Assembly: GCF_010668395.1 (NCBI RefSeq)
Contig: NZ_WUEY01000024.1
Coordinates: 26,162-90,161 of the forward strand
Length of the DNA stretch: 64,000 nucleotides
Source: Martinezella lusitana
Lineage (GTDB): Bacteria > Pseudomonadota > Alphaproteobacteria > Rhizobiales > Rhizobiaceae
Direction: 5' to 3'
The translations under genes were made by a program, and so were the position numbers. The notes beneath the pieces were generated by a model, which searched no databases, was not told the origin of the DNA, and worked only from the letters and a program-made list of their open reading frames with translations. Positions 49,362-58,407 of this stretch are shown here, piece after piece. Within the stretch, counting starts at the first letter, position 1; every line of letters starts with the position of its first letter.

Positions 49362-50341
49362 GTATGAAAGAGTTGCGCGGGCGCGCCATTATGTTTTTGG
49401 TGCTCACCATTGTTATCGTCACCGTCTTCTGGACGATGGCCCCGAGCTACATATCCCAACGCAATGTCTTGGCAATTCTCAGACAAATGTCTGTCAACGG
49501 CATTGCCTCGATCGGCCTGACCTTCGTCATCGTCCTCAGAAGGTTCGACCTATCCCTTGCCGGGGTTGCGTCTTTCGCCGCCATGACACTCGGGGCCATT
49601 TTGGCGGCAACCAACAATCTGTTCCTGGCCTTGTTGGGGTCGATCTGCGTCGGGGGCCTTTGTGGTCTGTTGTCCGGCATTCTCATAACCCGCTTTAAAC
49701 TGCCCGACGTCGTCACGACGATCGGCGTGGGATCGATCGCCACGGGCATGGCGTTCATCTATGGCGTTTCGATATTTTCGAGCCACTTCTTCTCGTCCGG
49801 TATTCTGCGGATCAACGACAGCATGCTTTGGATTGCGCCCCTCCCAGTCGTCATCCTGGCGATAACGGCGGCGGTTGCCTATTACCTGTTGCACATGTCG
49901 CGCTACGGTCAGAGCTTCTACGCCGTCGGCGAAAGCCCCGTCACGGCGCGGCTATCGGGGGTAACGATTGGCACCTATATCGCAGCCGGCTTTGCAATCT
50001 GCGGGGCCGCTGTCGGAGCTGCGATTATCCTGAACGTTGCGGCCGTTGGTGCAGCTTCCGTCAATGCGGGCAGTCGCGTTCTCCTGCCGGCCTATACCGC
50101 AGTCTATCTCGGAGCTGCATTGTTTGGCGGCGCCACTATTCCTGCAACCCTTGCCGGGGCGTTTCTCATGGCCCTGCTTTTGAACGGTTTCAGCATCCTG
50201 TCGATGCCATATTTCTACAGCGATGCCATCGTGAGCTTCATCCTGATCATGGCGATCGCCGTATTCAGACCGGAAATCCTGAACCTAATCCACGAGAGGT
50301 TGCGGCCGCGTGCCCGCGACAAGTCGCTGCTCGAAAGGTGA
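49358..50341 (+). CDS. Sugar-type ABC permease (RbsC-like), first copy
   Basis: Membrane permease of 327 residues with about eight to ten segments. Family marks: ISQRNVLAILRQMSVNGIAS, IVLRRFDLSLAGVASFAAMT, the loop ITRFKLPDVVTTIGVGSIAT, FYAVGESPVTARLSGVTIGT. The usual GGIDLSVG is altered to RRFDLSLAG. It forms a heterodimer with the second permease gene four bases downstream, an arrangement seen in LsrCD- and other two-permease sugar importers. Confidence 0.92.
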   Translation: MSMKELRGRAIMFLVLTIVIVTVFWTMAPSYISQRNVLAILRQMSVNGIASIGLTFVIVLRRFDLSLAGVASFAAMTLGAILAATNNLFLALLGSICVGGLCGLLSGILITRFKLPDVVTTIGVGSIATGMAFIYGVSIFSSHFFSSGILRINDSMLWIAPLPVVILAITAAVAYYLLHMSRYGQSFYAVGESPVTARLSGVTIGTYIAAGFAICGAAVGAAIILNVAAVGAASVNAGSRVLLPAYTAVYLGAALFGGATIPATLAGAFLMALLLNGFSILSMPYFYSDAIVSFILIMAIAVFRPEILNLIHERLRPRARDKSLLER

Positions 50342-50345
50342 TCTC

Positions 50346-51344
50346 ATGACAAACGAGCTTGTCTCCTCGCCCCCGATCTCGAAAAGATCGAATGCAAAAC
50401 GAGCCGATTTGTATCTTACGATCGGCCTGCCAACGACGTTACTGGTCCTTGTCGTCCTGTTCAGCATTGCAACGCCCACCTTTTCCCATTCGGACAATCT
50501 GACGAGCATGATCCGCTCAGCGAGCGTCTCGGCCCTGATGTTCATGGGACTGACGTGGGTCTTTGCCATCGGCGAAATCGACGTCAGCTTCGTTTCGGTC
50601 GCATCGCTCTGCAACATGCTCGTAGCAGGTCTGGTATCGGACAATTACTCCTGGGGCTTTGCTTGTGCGGCGGCACTTTTAGCGGGGGCTGCCGTGGGGA
50701 TCATCAACGGCGTCCTCGTCGCATATCTTCGATTGCCCTCTCTTGTGACGACGGTCGCGACAGGCGGCATTGCAACCGCTCTTGCTGCGGCCGTCGGACA
50801 CGGATCGTCGATTTCCATCGTGGTGCCGGACGTCCTGCGTTCGATGGAGTCTGCCCAGATCGGCCCGATCCCGCTCTTGGCTATCCTCTGCGCTGTTGTC
50901 TATCTCTGCGCATGGTACGTGCAGGAAAGACTTCGCGTCGGCCACTACATCTATGCAACGGCCGAGAACCGGCAGGCCGTCGTCGAAGCAGGCGTTCCCG
51001 TAAGAGTTGTCGTTCTAAGCGCGTTTGTGCTCTCGGCGCTCTGCGGTGTCCTGGGCGGATTGTTGCTGACGATCGAATTGTCGTCGGGTCAACCCTCGGT
51101 CGCCAGCACGCTCTTCCTGGACGGGTTAACTGCGGTCCTGCTCGGCGGAACCATGCTCCGGCTCGGTCGGCCGAATGTTCTCGGGACGCTCTTCAGCGTG
51201 CTCGTTCTGACAGTGCTGATCCGCGGCGGCGCCCTGCTCGGATGGACGGATGCGATTTTCCAGACGATCAAAGGACTGCTGCTGCTCGTCGGGATCTTCT
51301 TGATCACCTACTGCACGGACGAACAGCGCCACGCTCGAAAATAG
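50346..51344 (+). CDS. Sugar-type ABC permease (RbsC-like), second copy
   Basis: Permease of 332 residues starting at ATG 50346 after AAAGGTGA. Marks: SASVSALMFMGLTWVFAIGE, IDVSFVSVASLCNMLVAGLV, RLPSLVTTVATGGIATALAA, and the loop IYATAENRQAVVEAGVPVRV. It differs clearly in sequence from the first copy, so the pair is an old heterodimer and not a fresh duplication. It ends the transporter part of the operon; an SDR gene follows after 145 bases. Confidence 0.92.
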   Translation: MTNELVSSPPISKRSNAKRADLYLTIGLPTTLLVLVVLFSIATPTFSHSDNLTSMIRSASVSALMFMGLTWVFAIGEIDVSFVSVASLCNMLVAGLVSDNYSWGFACAAALLAGAAVGIINGVLVAYLRLPSLVTTVATGGIATALAAAVGHGSSISIVVPDVLRSMESAQIGPIPLLAILCAVVYLCAWYVQERLRVGHYIYATAENRQAVVEAGVPVRVVVLSAFVLSALCGVLGGLLLTIELSSGQPSVASTLFLDGLTAVLLGGTMLRLGRPNVLGTLFSVLVLTVLIRGGALLGWTDAIFQTIKGLLLLVGIFLITYCTDEQRHARK

Positions 51345-51489
51345 CGTCAGGACCCGAGCGCTTTTGCGCAAGCGCGCTTTGTCGGATTCGGCAAAGGGTC
51401 TGTGTTGCGGAGCCGATTGAATATTTCTTAACGAGCAAACTGCGCAGGCGGCCATTCGCCCAGCCGCGCGAACCCAGGAGACCTATGAC

Positions 51490-52248
51490 ATGACACAAGC
51501 TGGCAACAAGGTTGCTCTCGTCACGGGAGCAGCGCGCGGGATCGGCCGTGCACTCGCTGTGGGCTTTTCTGAAGCCGGATACGATGTTGCGATCAGCGAT
51601 CTGAAAAGCCAGATCGACGGCCTGCAGGAAACCCAGGCGGCGATCGAGCGCAACGGGCGCGCCGCCTATCTGCAGACGATGGATGTCTCGGACAAGAAGG
51701 ATGTCCAGTCGGCTGTGAAACGTGTGCTGTCGGAAGCCAAGCATATTGACGTCCTGATCAACAACGCTGGAATCTTGCGGCCATCGACGCTCGACGTTCT
51801 GAGCGAAGAAGATTTCGACGCGACGATGAACATCAACGTCAAAGGCCTTCTTTTCTGCTGCCAGGCTGTACTTCCGTCGATGCAGGCGCGGCGGGCCGGG
51901 TCGATCATCAATATTGCGTCGATCGCAGGGCGGGGAGGCATACCGACCCAAGGCCATTACGCCGCATCGAAGGCATCGGTCATCACCCTCACGCGGGTCC
52001 TATCACAGGAAGTCGGCACCTTCGGCATTCGCGTCAACGCGATCTGCCCTGGTGTGATCGTCACCGAGATGGGACGGAAAGTATTGGGCACTGAAGAACA
52101 ACAGCGTCACTGGATGAGCCTCGCTGCCCTTAGCCGTCTCGGCGACCCTCAAGATCTCATCGGGCCGGCGCTGTTCCTCTCTTCTGAACAGTCTGCCTAT
52201 GTCACCGGCCAGGCCCTGAATGTCTGCGGCGGTACCAGCTTCGATTGA
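51490..52248 (+). CDS. Short-chain dehydrogenase/reductase (SDR)
   Basis: Classical SDR of 252 residues with CAGGAG before ATG 51490. Cofactor loop TGAARGIG, AISDLKSQ (NAD-type Asp), NNAGILR, catalytic Ser in INIASIAG, Tyr/Lys in YAASK. It resembles glucose/ribitol dehydrogenase-like and acetoin reductase-like SDRs. With the SDR at 45738 it may carry out two successive oxidations of the imported compound before cleavage by the thiamine enzyme downstream. Confidence 0.92.
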   Translation: MTQAGNKVALVTGAARGIGRALAVGFSEAGYDVAISDLKSQIDGLQETQAAIERNGRAAYLQTMDVSDKKDVQSAVKRVLSEAKHIDVLINNAGILRPSTLDVLSEEDFDATMNINVKGLLFCCQAVLPSMQARRAGSIINIASIAGRGGIPTQGHYAASKASVITLTRVLSQEVGTFGIRVNAICPGVIVTEMGRKVLGTEEQQRHWMSLAALSRLGDPQDLIGPALFLSSEQSAYVTGQALNVCGGTSFD

Positions 52249-52289
52249 AGCCTCATCGACATCGAAACTCGTTCCAAGGATTACAAATC

Positions 52290-52754
52290 GTGAGTGCCGA
52301 ACACAAGATCACGGCGAGCTGGAAGCAAGCCCCTCATCCGTCCAAACCGAATACATACTCCCGAAACCTGATGGTCGATTTCGGACACAATATCTCGCTC
52401 AGCGCATCGGCCTCTCCTGACTATCTTGGAGACGCTTCTCTGCCGGATCCCGAGCAGTTGTTCCTCTCGTCTCTTTCCAGCTGCCACATGCTTTCATTCC
52501 TTGCGATCGCGGAGATGCGGGGATGCAAGGTTCTTTCCTACTATGATGAGGCGTCAGCCTATCTTGAGAAGGACCAGGGAGCGTTGGCTCGGGTCAAGCG
52601 CGTCGTGCTCAGACCACGTGTCGAATTCGATCCTTCCGGCAAAATTCCCGATCACGACGCCTTGGAGAAGATGCACAACAAGGCTCATGACATCTGCTTC
52701 ATCGCGCGCTCGGTTACCACAGAGGTTTCCGTTGAACACGACCGATCGGAATAA
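52290..52754 (+). CDS. OsmC-family protein
   Basis: OsmC/Ohr-fold protein of 154 residues. GTG 52290 is preferred with AAGGA ten bases upstream. The two family cysteines are visible in SLSSCHMLSFLAIAEMRG and DICFIARSVT, the redox-active pair that reduces organic hydroperoxides. The stretch LPDPEQLFLSSLSSCH is closer to the YhfA/OsmC-like group than to Ohr. It sits between an SDR and the thiamine dehydrogenase genes, perhaps protecting the pathway from peroxide or thiol-reactive carbonyl stress. Confidence 0.85.
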   Translation: MSAEHKITASWKQAPHPSKPNTYSRNLMVDFGHNISLSASASPDYLGDASLPDPEQLFLSSLSSCHMLSFLAIAEMRGCKVLSYYDEASAYLEKDQGALARVKRVVLRPRVEFDPSGKIPDHDALEKMHNKAHDICFIARSVTTEVSVEHDRSE

Positions 52755-52803
52755 ACGGGCCTTCGAAACCAGTTACTTACGCAATCTCTCCAGGGAGGAC
52801 ATC

Positions 52804-53778
52804 ATGATTGCCGCAATCCAATTAAGCCGAAGCGAATTGCTCGACGCGTACGAGAGAATGTTTGCGATCAGAACATTCGAAGAAACCATGCGTCGCGAAT
52901 TTGCGGCAGGCAGCATTCCCGGCACCGTTCATCTTTACTGCGGTGAGGAGGCGTCTGCGGCAGGGATCTGCATGCTCCTGCAGGATGGCGACAAGATCTC
53001 TTCGACGCACCGAGGCCACGGCCATTCTGTCGCCAAGGGCTGTGACATTGAAGGGATGGTGAAGGAAATCATGGGCCGCCGCGACGGACTTTGCGGCGGC
53101 AAAGGCGGATCGCTGCATATTGCGGATCTTTCCAAGGGAATGCTTGGAGCAAACGGGATCGTCGGCGCCGGCGGCCCGATCGCGTGCGGTGCCGCACTCA
53201 CGGCAAAGCTTCGCGGCACGAACGATGTTTCCGTTGTTTTCTACGGTGACGGCGCCTCCAATCAGGGCGCGATTCTCGAGTCCTACAATCTCGCCAAACT
53301 CTGGAATCTTCCCGTCCTCTTCGTCATCGAAGACAACGGCTATGCAGAGGCAACGCCTTCCCACTGGTCCGTGTCGGGGACTCAGGTGCGTCGCGCCAAC
53401 GCCTTCGACATTCCAGCCACTGAGATCGACGGCAACGATTTCTTCCAGGTCTACGATACCGCGGCAAGCATGATCGAGCGCGCCCGCGAGGGCGGCGGTC
53501 CGTCGCTCCTGCACATAAAGTTCACGCGCTACTACGGGCATTTCGAAGGCGACGCGCAGACTTATCGCGGCAAGGACGAGATCGCCGAAGCGCGCAAGCG
53601 CGACCCTCTCGACGTGTTTCGCAACCGTGTTCTCGATGCCGCCCTTCTCGGGCGCGGTGACCTCGATGCTGTCGAAACCAAGGTCAAAGACTTGCTTGAA
53701 CAGGCCGTGATCGCCGCCAAGAACGCTCCGCTTCCAGAGGAAGCCGATCTTCTTACCCACGTCTACGTCGAATACTGA
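52804..53778 (+). CDS. 2-oxoacid/acetoin dehydrogenase E1 alpha subunit (AcoA-like)
   Basis: Thiamine-diphosphate dehydrogenase alpha subunit of 324 residues. ATG 52804 is preceded by CAGGGAGGACA; the long in-frame extension upstream overlaps the OsmC gene and is not real. Marks: FAIRTFEETMRREFAAGSIP, the HRGHGHSVAKGCDIEGMVKE helix, and the cofactor motif YGDGASNQGAILES with NGYAEATP. The layout matches the AcoA subunit of acetoin dehydrogenase more than pyruvate dehydrogenase. It begins the E1alpha-E1beta-lipoyl module. Confidence 0.92.
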   Translation: MIAAIQLSRSELLDAYERMFAIRTFEETMRREFAAGSIPGTVHLYCGEEASAAGICMLLQDGDKISSTHRGHGHSVAKGCDIEGMVKEIMGRRDGLCGGKGGSLHIADLSKGMLGANGIVGAGGPIACGAALTAKLRGTNDVSVVFYGDGASNQGAILESYNLAKLWNLPVLFVIEDNGYAEATPSHWSVSGTQVRRANAFDIPATEIDGNDFFQVYDTAASMIERAREGGGPSLLHIKFTRYYGHFEGDAQTYRGKDEIAEARKRDPLDVFRNRVLDAALLGRGDLDAVETKVKDLLEQAVIAAKNAPLPEEADLLTHVYVEY

Positions 53779-53803
53779 GCCCAAAAAGCGGAGGAGAAAA
53801 TAC

Positions 53804-54832
53804 ATGCCCAGGAAGAGCTATAGACAAGCAATCAATGAGGCAATGCGCCAGGAAATGGAGCGCGATCCGTCCGTTATCCTGATGGGTGAGGATGTCTCGG
53901 GGGGCACCGCGGCGGCCGGTGAGCAGGACGCATGGGGCGGGCCATTCGGTGTCACCAAGGGGCTTTACACCCAGTTTGGTCCCACCCGGGTTCTCGACAC
54001 TCACCTGGCGGAAATGTCTTTCATCGGCGCCGCCGTCGGCGCCGCGGCGACAGGCATGCGACCGATCGCCGAGCTGATGTATATCGACTTTATCGGCGTG
54101 TGCCTCGATCAGCTGATGAATCAGGCTGCGAAATTTCGCTACATGTTTGGCGGCAAGGCCACGACACCGCTTGTCATCCGGACCAGTTATGGTGTGAGCG
54201 GCAATGGAGCGGCCCAGCATTCGCAGGCGCTTTATCCCATCATGACCCATATTCCAGGTCTCAAGGTGGTCCTCCCGTCCAGCCCCTACGAGGCCAAGGG
54301 TCTTCTTATTCAGGCTATCCGCGACAACGATCCGGTCATCTTCTTCGAGAACCGGGCCCTCTACGACACGCAGGGTGAAGTACCAGATGAGCCCTACGCG
54401 ATACCGTTCGGACAGGCGAATGTCCTGCGGGAGGGCGATGACGTTACGATCGTGGCATTCGGCCGGATGGTGTCATTCGCGCTGACTGCCGCGGAGGCAG
54501 CACAGAAGCTCGGCATCTCCTGCACGGTCGTCGATCCTCGAACGACATCGCCTCTGGACGTTGAAACGATTCTTGAAACGGTCGGTGAAACCGGCCGCCT
54601 CGTGGTTGTCGATGAAGCAACGCCGCGCTGCTCGATGGCGACCGACATCGTCTCCCTCGTCTCGACCAATATTTTTGGACAACTGAAATCTGCGCCGCAG
54701 GTCGTGACGGCTCCGCATTCCCCGGTGCCGTTCTCCCCGGTTCTTGAGTCTCTGTACCTGCCATCGGTCGAGAAAATCACAGGCGCCATATTGGCCGCGG
54801 TCGGAAGAGGCCCCCTCGTTAACGCAGCCTGA
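53804..54832 (+). CDS. 2-oxoacid/acetoin dehydrogenase E1 beta subunit (AcoB-like)
   Basis: Beta subunit of 342 residues with GGAGGAG before the ATG. Family marks: QAINEAMRQEMERDPSVILM, GEDVSGGTAAAGEQDAWGGP, RVLDTHLAEMSFIGAAVGAA, QAAKFRYMFGGKATTPLVIR, and a C-terminal transketolase domain with VVDPRTTSPLDVETILETVG and VVVDEATPRCS. The insertion around GEQDAWGGPFGVTKGL is typical of AcoB. With E1alpha it forms the heterotetramer that cleaves the substrate and passes the acyl unit to a lipoyl group. Confidence 0.92.
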   Translation: MPRKSYRQAINEAMRQEMERDPSVILMGEDVSGGTAAAGEQDAWGGPFGVTKGLYTQFGPTRVLDTHLAEMSFIGAAVGAAATGMRPIAELMYIDFIGVCLDQLMNQAAKFRYMFGGKATTPLVIRTSYGVSGNGAAQHSQALYPIMTHIPGLKVVLPSSPYEAKGLLIQAIRDNDPVIFFENRALYDTQGEVPDEPYAIPFGQANVLREGDDVTIVAFGRMVSFALTAAEAAQKLGISCTVVDPRTTSPLDVETILETVGETGRLVVVDEATPRCSMATDIVSLVSTNIFGQLKSAPQVVTAPHSPVPFSPVLESLYLPSVEKITGAILAAVGRGPLVNAA

Positions 54833-54894
54833 GGGCGCCGAGGTCTTCCGGGGCCTCGTTTGCCTGCCGCTGCTGCTATCATTGGAAAAAAGTC

Positions 54895-55995
54895 ATGACT
54901 GAGATTACAGCAATTACGATGCCCAAATGGGGCTTGACGATGGAAGAGGGTACCGTCGCCAAGTGGGCGGTCAACCCAGGCGATACGGTTTCCAAGGACC
55001 AGGAAATCGTCGATATCGAGACCACAAAAATCGCCAATGCTTACGAAAGTCCGGTGAATGGCATCCTTCGACGCGTCGTCGTGCAAGAGGGGGAGGTGGT
55101 ACCGGTCGGTGCGTTGATCGCGGTGGTCGCGCCACAGGAGATCAGTGATGCCGAGATTGACGGCTTTATCGCCGAATACCAGCAGGATGTGGTGCAAACG
55201 ACAGCAAGCCCCGTGGCGCAATCCATCACTCTTGCGGGCGGACTTGTCAGCTATCTCAAAGTCGGGCCTGACGAGGGAGAGCCCGTGGTGCTGGTGCACG
55301 GCTTCGGTGCGGATCACAAGGGCTGGCTGCTCAATCAGGCTGCTCTCGCGGAGCGTCACCCGACTTACGCGCTCGATCTTCCAGGCCACGGCGCATCGTA
55401 CAAGCAGGCCGACGACTTTACCGCGCAAGGTCTTGCCGGCGTTCTGCGGGCGTTTCTCGTTGAAATGAACCTGACCGAGGTTCATCTGGTCGGGCATTCC
55501 CTGGGTGCCGCCGTCGCAGCCATCGCTGCCTCGGATGCGGGCGACATCGTGAAAACGCTCACCCTCATCTCCCCGGCCGGCCTTGGGTCTGAAATCAACG
55601 GTTCGTTCTTCGACGGGTTTATCGGGGAGACGCGTGCCAAAAAACTGCGGCCTTATGTCGAAATGCTGGTTGCTGAACCGAGCCTGGTGACAACCGAGAT
55701 GGTCGAAGACATCCTGAAATCAAAGCGTCTCGACGGTGCGCAAGCCGCCTTGACCGCAGTGCGTGAGGCAAACTTTCCCGGATCGGAGCAGAAGGTATCG
55801 ATCGGTGCTGCAATCGCGGATATCAACATCCCGATCCAGATCATTCTCGGCGCAGAAGACAAGGTCATCCCAGGGGAGAAAACCAAGGAACAGCGCGGGG
55901 TCAAGATCGTCGAGATAGCAGGCGCCGGCCACATCCCGCATCTGGAAAAATCGTGCGATGTAAACCAACGAATTCAAATGTTTATTGGTGATTGA
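54895..55995 (+). CDS. Lipoyl-domain/alpha-beta-hydrolase fusion (AcoC-like)
   Basis: Fusion of 366 residues. Residues 1-80 are a lipoyl domain; Lys45 in DIETTKIANAYESP is the predicted lipoylation site. From residue 125 an alpha/beta-hydrolase domain follows, with HGFG at 135-138, nucleophile Ser202 in GHSLGAA, an acidic residue in LGAEDKVIPG and His in AGAGHIPHLE. This is the composition of AcoC, annotated as the acetyltransferase part of acetoin dehydrogenase, not the usual E2 core. No E3 gene is nearby, so the complex must use a dihydrolipoamide dehydrogenase from elsewhere. Confidence 0.92.
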   Translation: MTEITAITMPKWGLTMEEGTVAKWAVNPGDTVSKDQEIVDIETTKIANAYESPVNGILRRVVVQEGEVVPVGALIAVVAPQEISDAEIDGFIAEYQQDVVQTTASPVAQSITLAGGLVSYLKVGPDEGEPVVLVHGFGADHKGWLLNQAALAERHPTYALDLPGHGASYKQADDFTAQGLAGVLRAFLVEMNLTEVHLVGHSLGAAVAAIAASDAGDIVKTLTLISPAGLGSEINGSFFDGFIGETRAKKLRPYVEMLVAEPSLVTTEMVEDILKSKRLDGAQAALTAVREANFPGSEQKVSIGAAIADINIPIQIILGAEDKVIPGEKTKEQRGVKIVEIAGAGHIPHLEKSCDVNQRIQMFIGD

Positions 55996-56037
55996 CCGCT
56001 TGAATATCATGACCGGCGAACTGATATCTTAGTCGCC

Positions 56038-56080
56038 CGCTCGAGCCACCCTGAAAGGACATTTCCGGCGGGCTCGAGCG
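56038..56080 (+). terminator. Terminator-like hairpin after the AcoC-like gene
   Basis: CGCTCGAGCC (56038-56047) and GGCTCGAGCG (56071-56080) form a 10-bp perfect stem around 23 bases. No T run follows, so some read-through into lipA is likely. Confidence 0.35.
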
Positions 56081-56218
56081 CAGGGGGGAGGAATGCATTT
56101 CCAACCGTCTCCGTGCCGGCGCTCATCGTGGCTGAGGCGCTTTGACGCCAGGCGGCAGATTGCGACGATGAATTAGAAATTGGGACGCCGCGATCGGCGG
56201 CAGAAAGTTGTTACGGCT

Positions 56219-57181
56219 ATGACGACCATTTTGGATACGACCAAACACCAGGCTCTCCGTTTGCGGCATCCCGAAAAAGCCCATCGCCCGGACACGGAAG
56301 TCCTGCGCAAGCCGGACTGGATTCGTGTGAAGGCGCCGACGTCGAAGGGCTATGCCGAAACACGCTCGATCGTGAAGGAGCACAAGCTCGTCACGGTCTG
56401 CGAGGAAGCCGGCTGCCCGAATATCGGCGAATGTTGGGACAAGAAGCACGCCACCTTCATGATCATGGGCGAGATCTGTACGCGCGCCTGTGCCTTCTGC
56501 AACGTCTCGACCGGCAAGCCGAACGCGCTCGACATGGCAGAGCCGGAAAATGTCGCCAAGGCCGTCAAGGAGATGGGCCTCAGCCACGTCGTCATCACCT
56601 CGGTCGACCGCGACGATCTGGCAGACGGTGGCGCCGAGCACTTCGAGAAGGTGATCTGGGCGATCCGCGCCGCTTCGCCGACGACCACGATCGAGATCCT
56701 GACGCCTGACTTCCTGAAGAAGCCGGGTGCGCTCGAGCGTGTCGTCGCGGCCAAGCCTGATGTCTTCAACCACAACATGGAAACCGTACCGGGCAATTAT
56801 CTGACGGTTCGTCCCGGCGCGCGCTATTTCCATTCCGTCCGCCTGCTGCAGCGCGTCAAGGAGCTGGATCCGACCATGTTCACCAAGTCCGGCATCATGG
56901 TCGGCCTTGGTGAGGAGCGTAATGAAGTCCTTCAGCTGATGGACGACCTGCGCACCGCCGATGTCGATTTCCTGACCATCGGCCAGTATCTGCAGCCGAC
57001 GCGCAAGCACCATCAGGTCATGAGCTTCGTGACGCCGGAGGAATTCAAGTCCTATGAGACGGTCGCTTATAGCAAGGGCTTCCTAATGGTCGCCTCGAGC
57101 CCGCTGACCCGCTCGTCCCACCACGCCGCCGACGATTTCGCGCGCTTGAAGATCGCCCGCGAGAAAAAGCTGCTTGCGTAG
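56219..57181 (+). CDS. lipA: Lipoyl synthase
   Basis: Radical SAM enzyme of 320 residues that inserts two sulfurs into octanoyl groups on lipoyl domains. Both iron-sulfur clusters are accounted for: the auxiliary cluster Cys61, Cys66, Cys72 (CEEAGCPNIGEC) and the SAM cluster Cys87, Cys91, Cys94 (CTRACAFC). The C-terminal Ser of the auxiliary cluster is in ASSPLTRSSHHA. The sequence is near-typical for Rhizobiaceae LipA. Placed right after the lipoyl-hydrolase gene, it looks like a dedicated copy for that complex; a housekeeping lipA would normally lie with lipB or pyruvate dehydrogenase genes elsewhere. ATG 56219 is the family start. Confidence 0.96.
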   Translation: MTTILDTTKHQALRLRHPEKAHRPDTEVLRKPDWIRVKAPTSKGYAETRSIVKEHKLVTVCEEAGCPNIGECWDKKHATFMIMGEICTRACAFCNVSTGKPNALDMAEPENVAKAVKEMGLSHVVITSVDRDDLADGGAEHFEKVIWAIRAASPTTTIEILTPDFLKKPGALERVVAAKPDVFNHNMETVPGNYLTVRPGARYFHSVRLLQRVKELDPTMFTKSGIMVGLGEERNEVLQLMDDLRTADVDFLTIGQYLQPTRKHHQVMSFVTPEEFKSYETVAYSKGFLMVASSPLTRSSHHAADDFARLKIAREKKLLA

Positions 57182-57504
57182 TGCGGTCGTCTCCGCTTGC
57201 CGCTCCACCAGCGCATCAGAGCTTCATTGAATGCGGCCTTCCCGGGGACCAATTCGAAAACGCCGTCAGACAAGGTCTGGCGGCGTTCATGACATTCATG
57301 GCGTCCAGTTCGTCGTCGATAGAATAGCGCAAAGCCTGCGTACGGAAGATCGAGCAAACCGTCTGAGGCCCGTGCAGTCGAGATGCTAGCCTGGTTCCTG
57401 GCCTTATTGATCAACGGGTAGCCGATTGTGATTCCAGCCAAAGACTGACCGATGCGGTGGCCTCCGAATCTTTTCCGTTGATCGGCCGGTCATGGCCTCT
57501 AGCT
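57182..57504. other. Intergenic stretch, convergent genes
   Basis: About 320 bases between lipA (+) and the DJ-1-type gene (-). Minus-strand frames encode short peptides without a family match or ribosome site; I see no clear terminator. Confidence 0.4.
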
Positions 57505-58227
57505 TCAATCGGCCACGACAGAGGAGACGAGACCGAGTTTTTCTCCGACACGCTTCGCCGTTTCGATGCGGGCGGCGGTGAGCGCGGCGACAGCGTCGCG
57601 TTGTCTCGCCAGAATATGGGGCGGTGCCTGTTCAGGCGTGCCACTATCAAAGGGCGGCTCGGGTTGATACTGCATATAGAGCTGAATCTGTTTGGCGACA
57701 TCGTCCCCACGCGCCATTGCGGCGAGGCGCAGCGCACCATCGATGCCTGAGGTCACTCCGGCCGCGAATACCCAATTGCCGTCGATGACGACGCGCTCGT
57801 TCACTGGAATGGCGCCCAAAAGCGGAAGCACTTCCATGGATGCCCAGTGGGTGGTCGCCCGGCGGCCCTTCAAAAGGCCGGCGGCGCCAGCCAAGAGTGC
57901 ACCGGTGCAAACGGAAAACACAAAGGCAGCTTCAGCTGCCTGTCGGCGAATGAAACCAAGGACTTCTTCGTCTTCCATCAAATTCTGCTGCCCCGGACCG
58001 CCCGGGACATGCAGGATGTCGAGCTTTGGCATGTCACGCAGCGTGGTTGTGGGATAGAGCGGCAGCCCGTGGAAATCCTTCACCACTTCCATCTTCTTCG
58101 CTCCGATATGGACGGTCGCGTTCGGAATAGCGGAAAGGACTTCATAGGGACCGGTCAGGTCGATCTGATCAAGGCGGTCGAATATCAGCGAGCCGATATG
58201 CAGGTGCTGATCCGGTGCAAACCTCAT
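57505..58227 (-). CDS. DJ-1/PfpI-family protein, isonitrile hydratase-like
   Basis: Protein of 240 residues in the DJ-1/PfpI superfamily. ATG 58227 follows AAAGGAAG. The nucleophile Cys107 lies in FSVCTGALLAGAAG, and Asp20/Asp23 are in RLDQIDLTGPYEV, matching the Asp-Cys layout of isonitrile hydratase InhA. The run RRATTHWASMEVL and AGVTSGIDGALRLAA is shared with that enzyme, which hydrates isonitriles to N-formamides. Many relatives are annotated from similarity only and some are glyoxalase-like, so the activity is uncertain. It is a single gene reading toward lipA. Confidence 0.88.
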   Translation of the reverse strand: MRFAPDQHLHIGSLIFDRLDQIDLTGPYEVLSAIPNATVHIGAKKMEVVKDFHGLPLYPTTTLRDMPKLDILHVPGGPGQQNLMEDEEVLGFIRRQAAEAAFVFSVCTGALLAGAAGLLKGRRATTHWASMEVLPLLGAIPVNERVVIDGNWVFAAGVTSGIDGALRLAAMARGDDVAKQIQLYMQYQPEPPFDSGTPEQAPPHILARQRDAVAALTAARIETAKRVGEKLGLVSSVVAD

Positions 58228-58407
58228 ATGTTTCTTCCTTTGGGCGTTTGTTGCCAACAGGGGTTCGCCCCGCCGTGCCGGCCGATGATGTAGCGACTGG
58301 CTTGAATCGTAACGTGTTTGCCGATTGGGAAAGGGAAAGCGTGTCTCTTGACGGCGCTCGGCAATCGGCCGAATTGGACAATGCGCAGAGATCGGTTCTG
58401 TTGCCGG

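Noticed and set aside
46658..51344. AI-2 (Lsr) uptake system
   Set aside because: One binding protein, one double ATPase and two permeases fit Lsr, but no lsrK, lsrR, lsrF or lsrG homologue is nearby and SDR plus acetoin-type genes follow instead.
51358..51375. Hairpin GCGCTT-TTGCGC-AAGCGC after the second sugar permease gene
   Set aside because: The stem is only six bases and no T run follows; too weak to call a terminator.
52426..52803. N-terminal extension of the E1 alpha frame
   Set aside because: The frame is open upstream, but this part lies inside the OsmC gene. E1 alpha proteins of this type start like the product of ATG 52804, which has its own ribosome site.
52804..55995. Pyruvate dehydrogenase complex
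   Set aside because: The third gene is a lipoyl/alpha-beta-hydrolase fusion without an acyltransferase core, and E1 motifs are AcoA/AcoB-like; no E3 is present.
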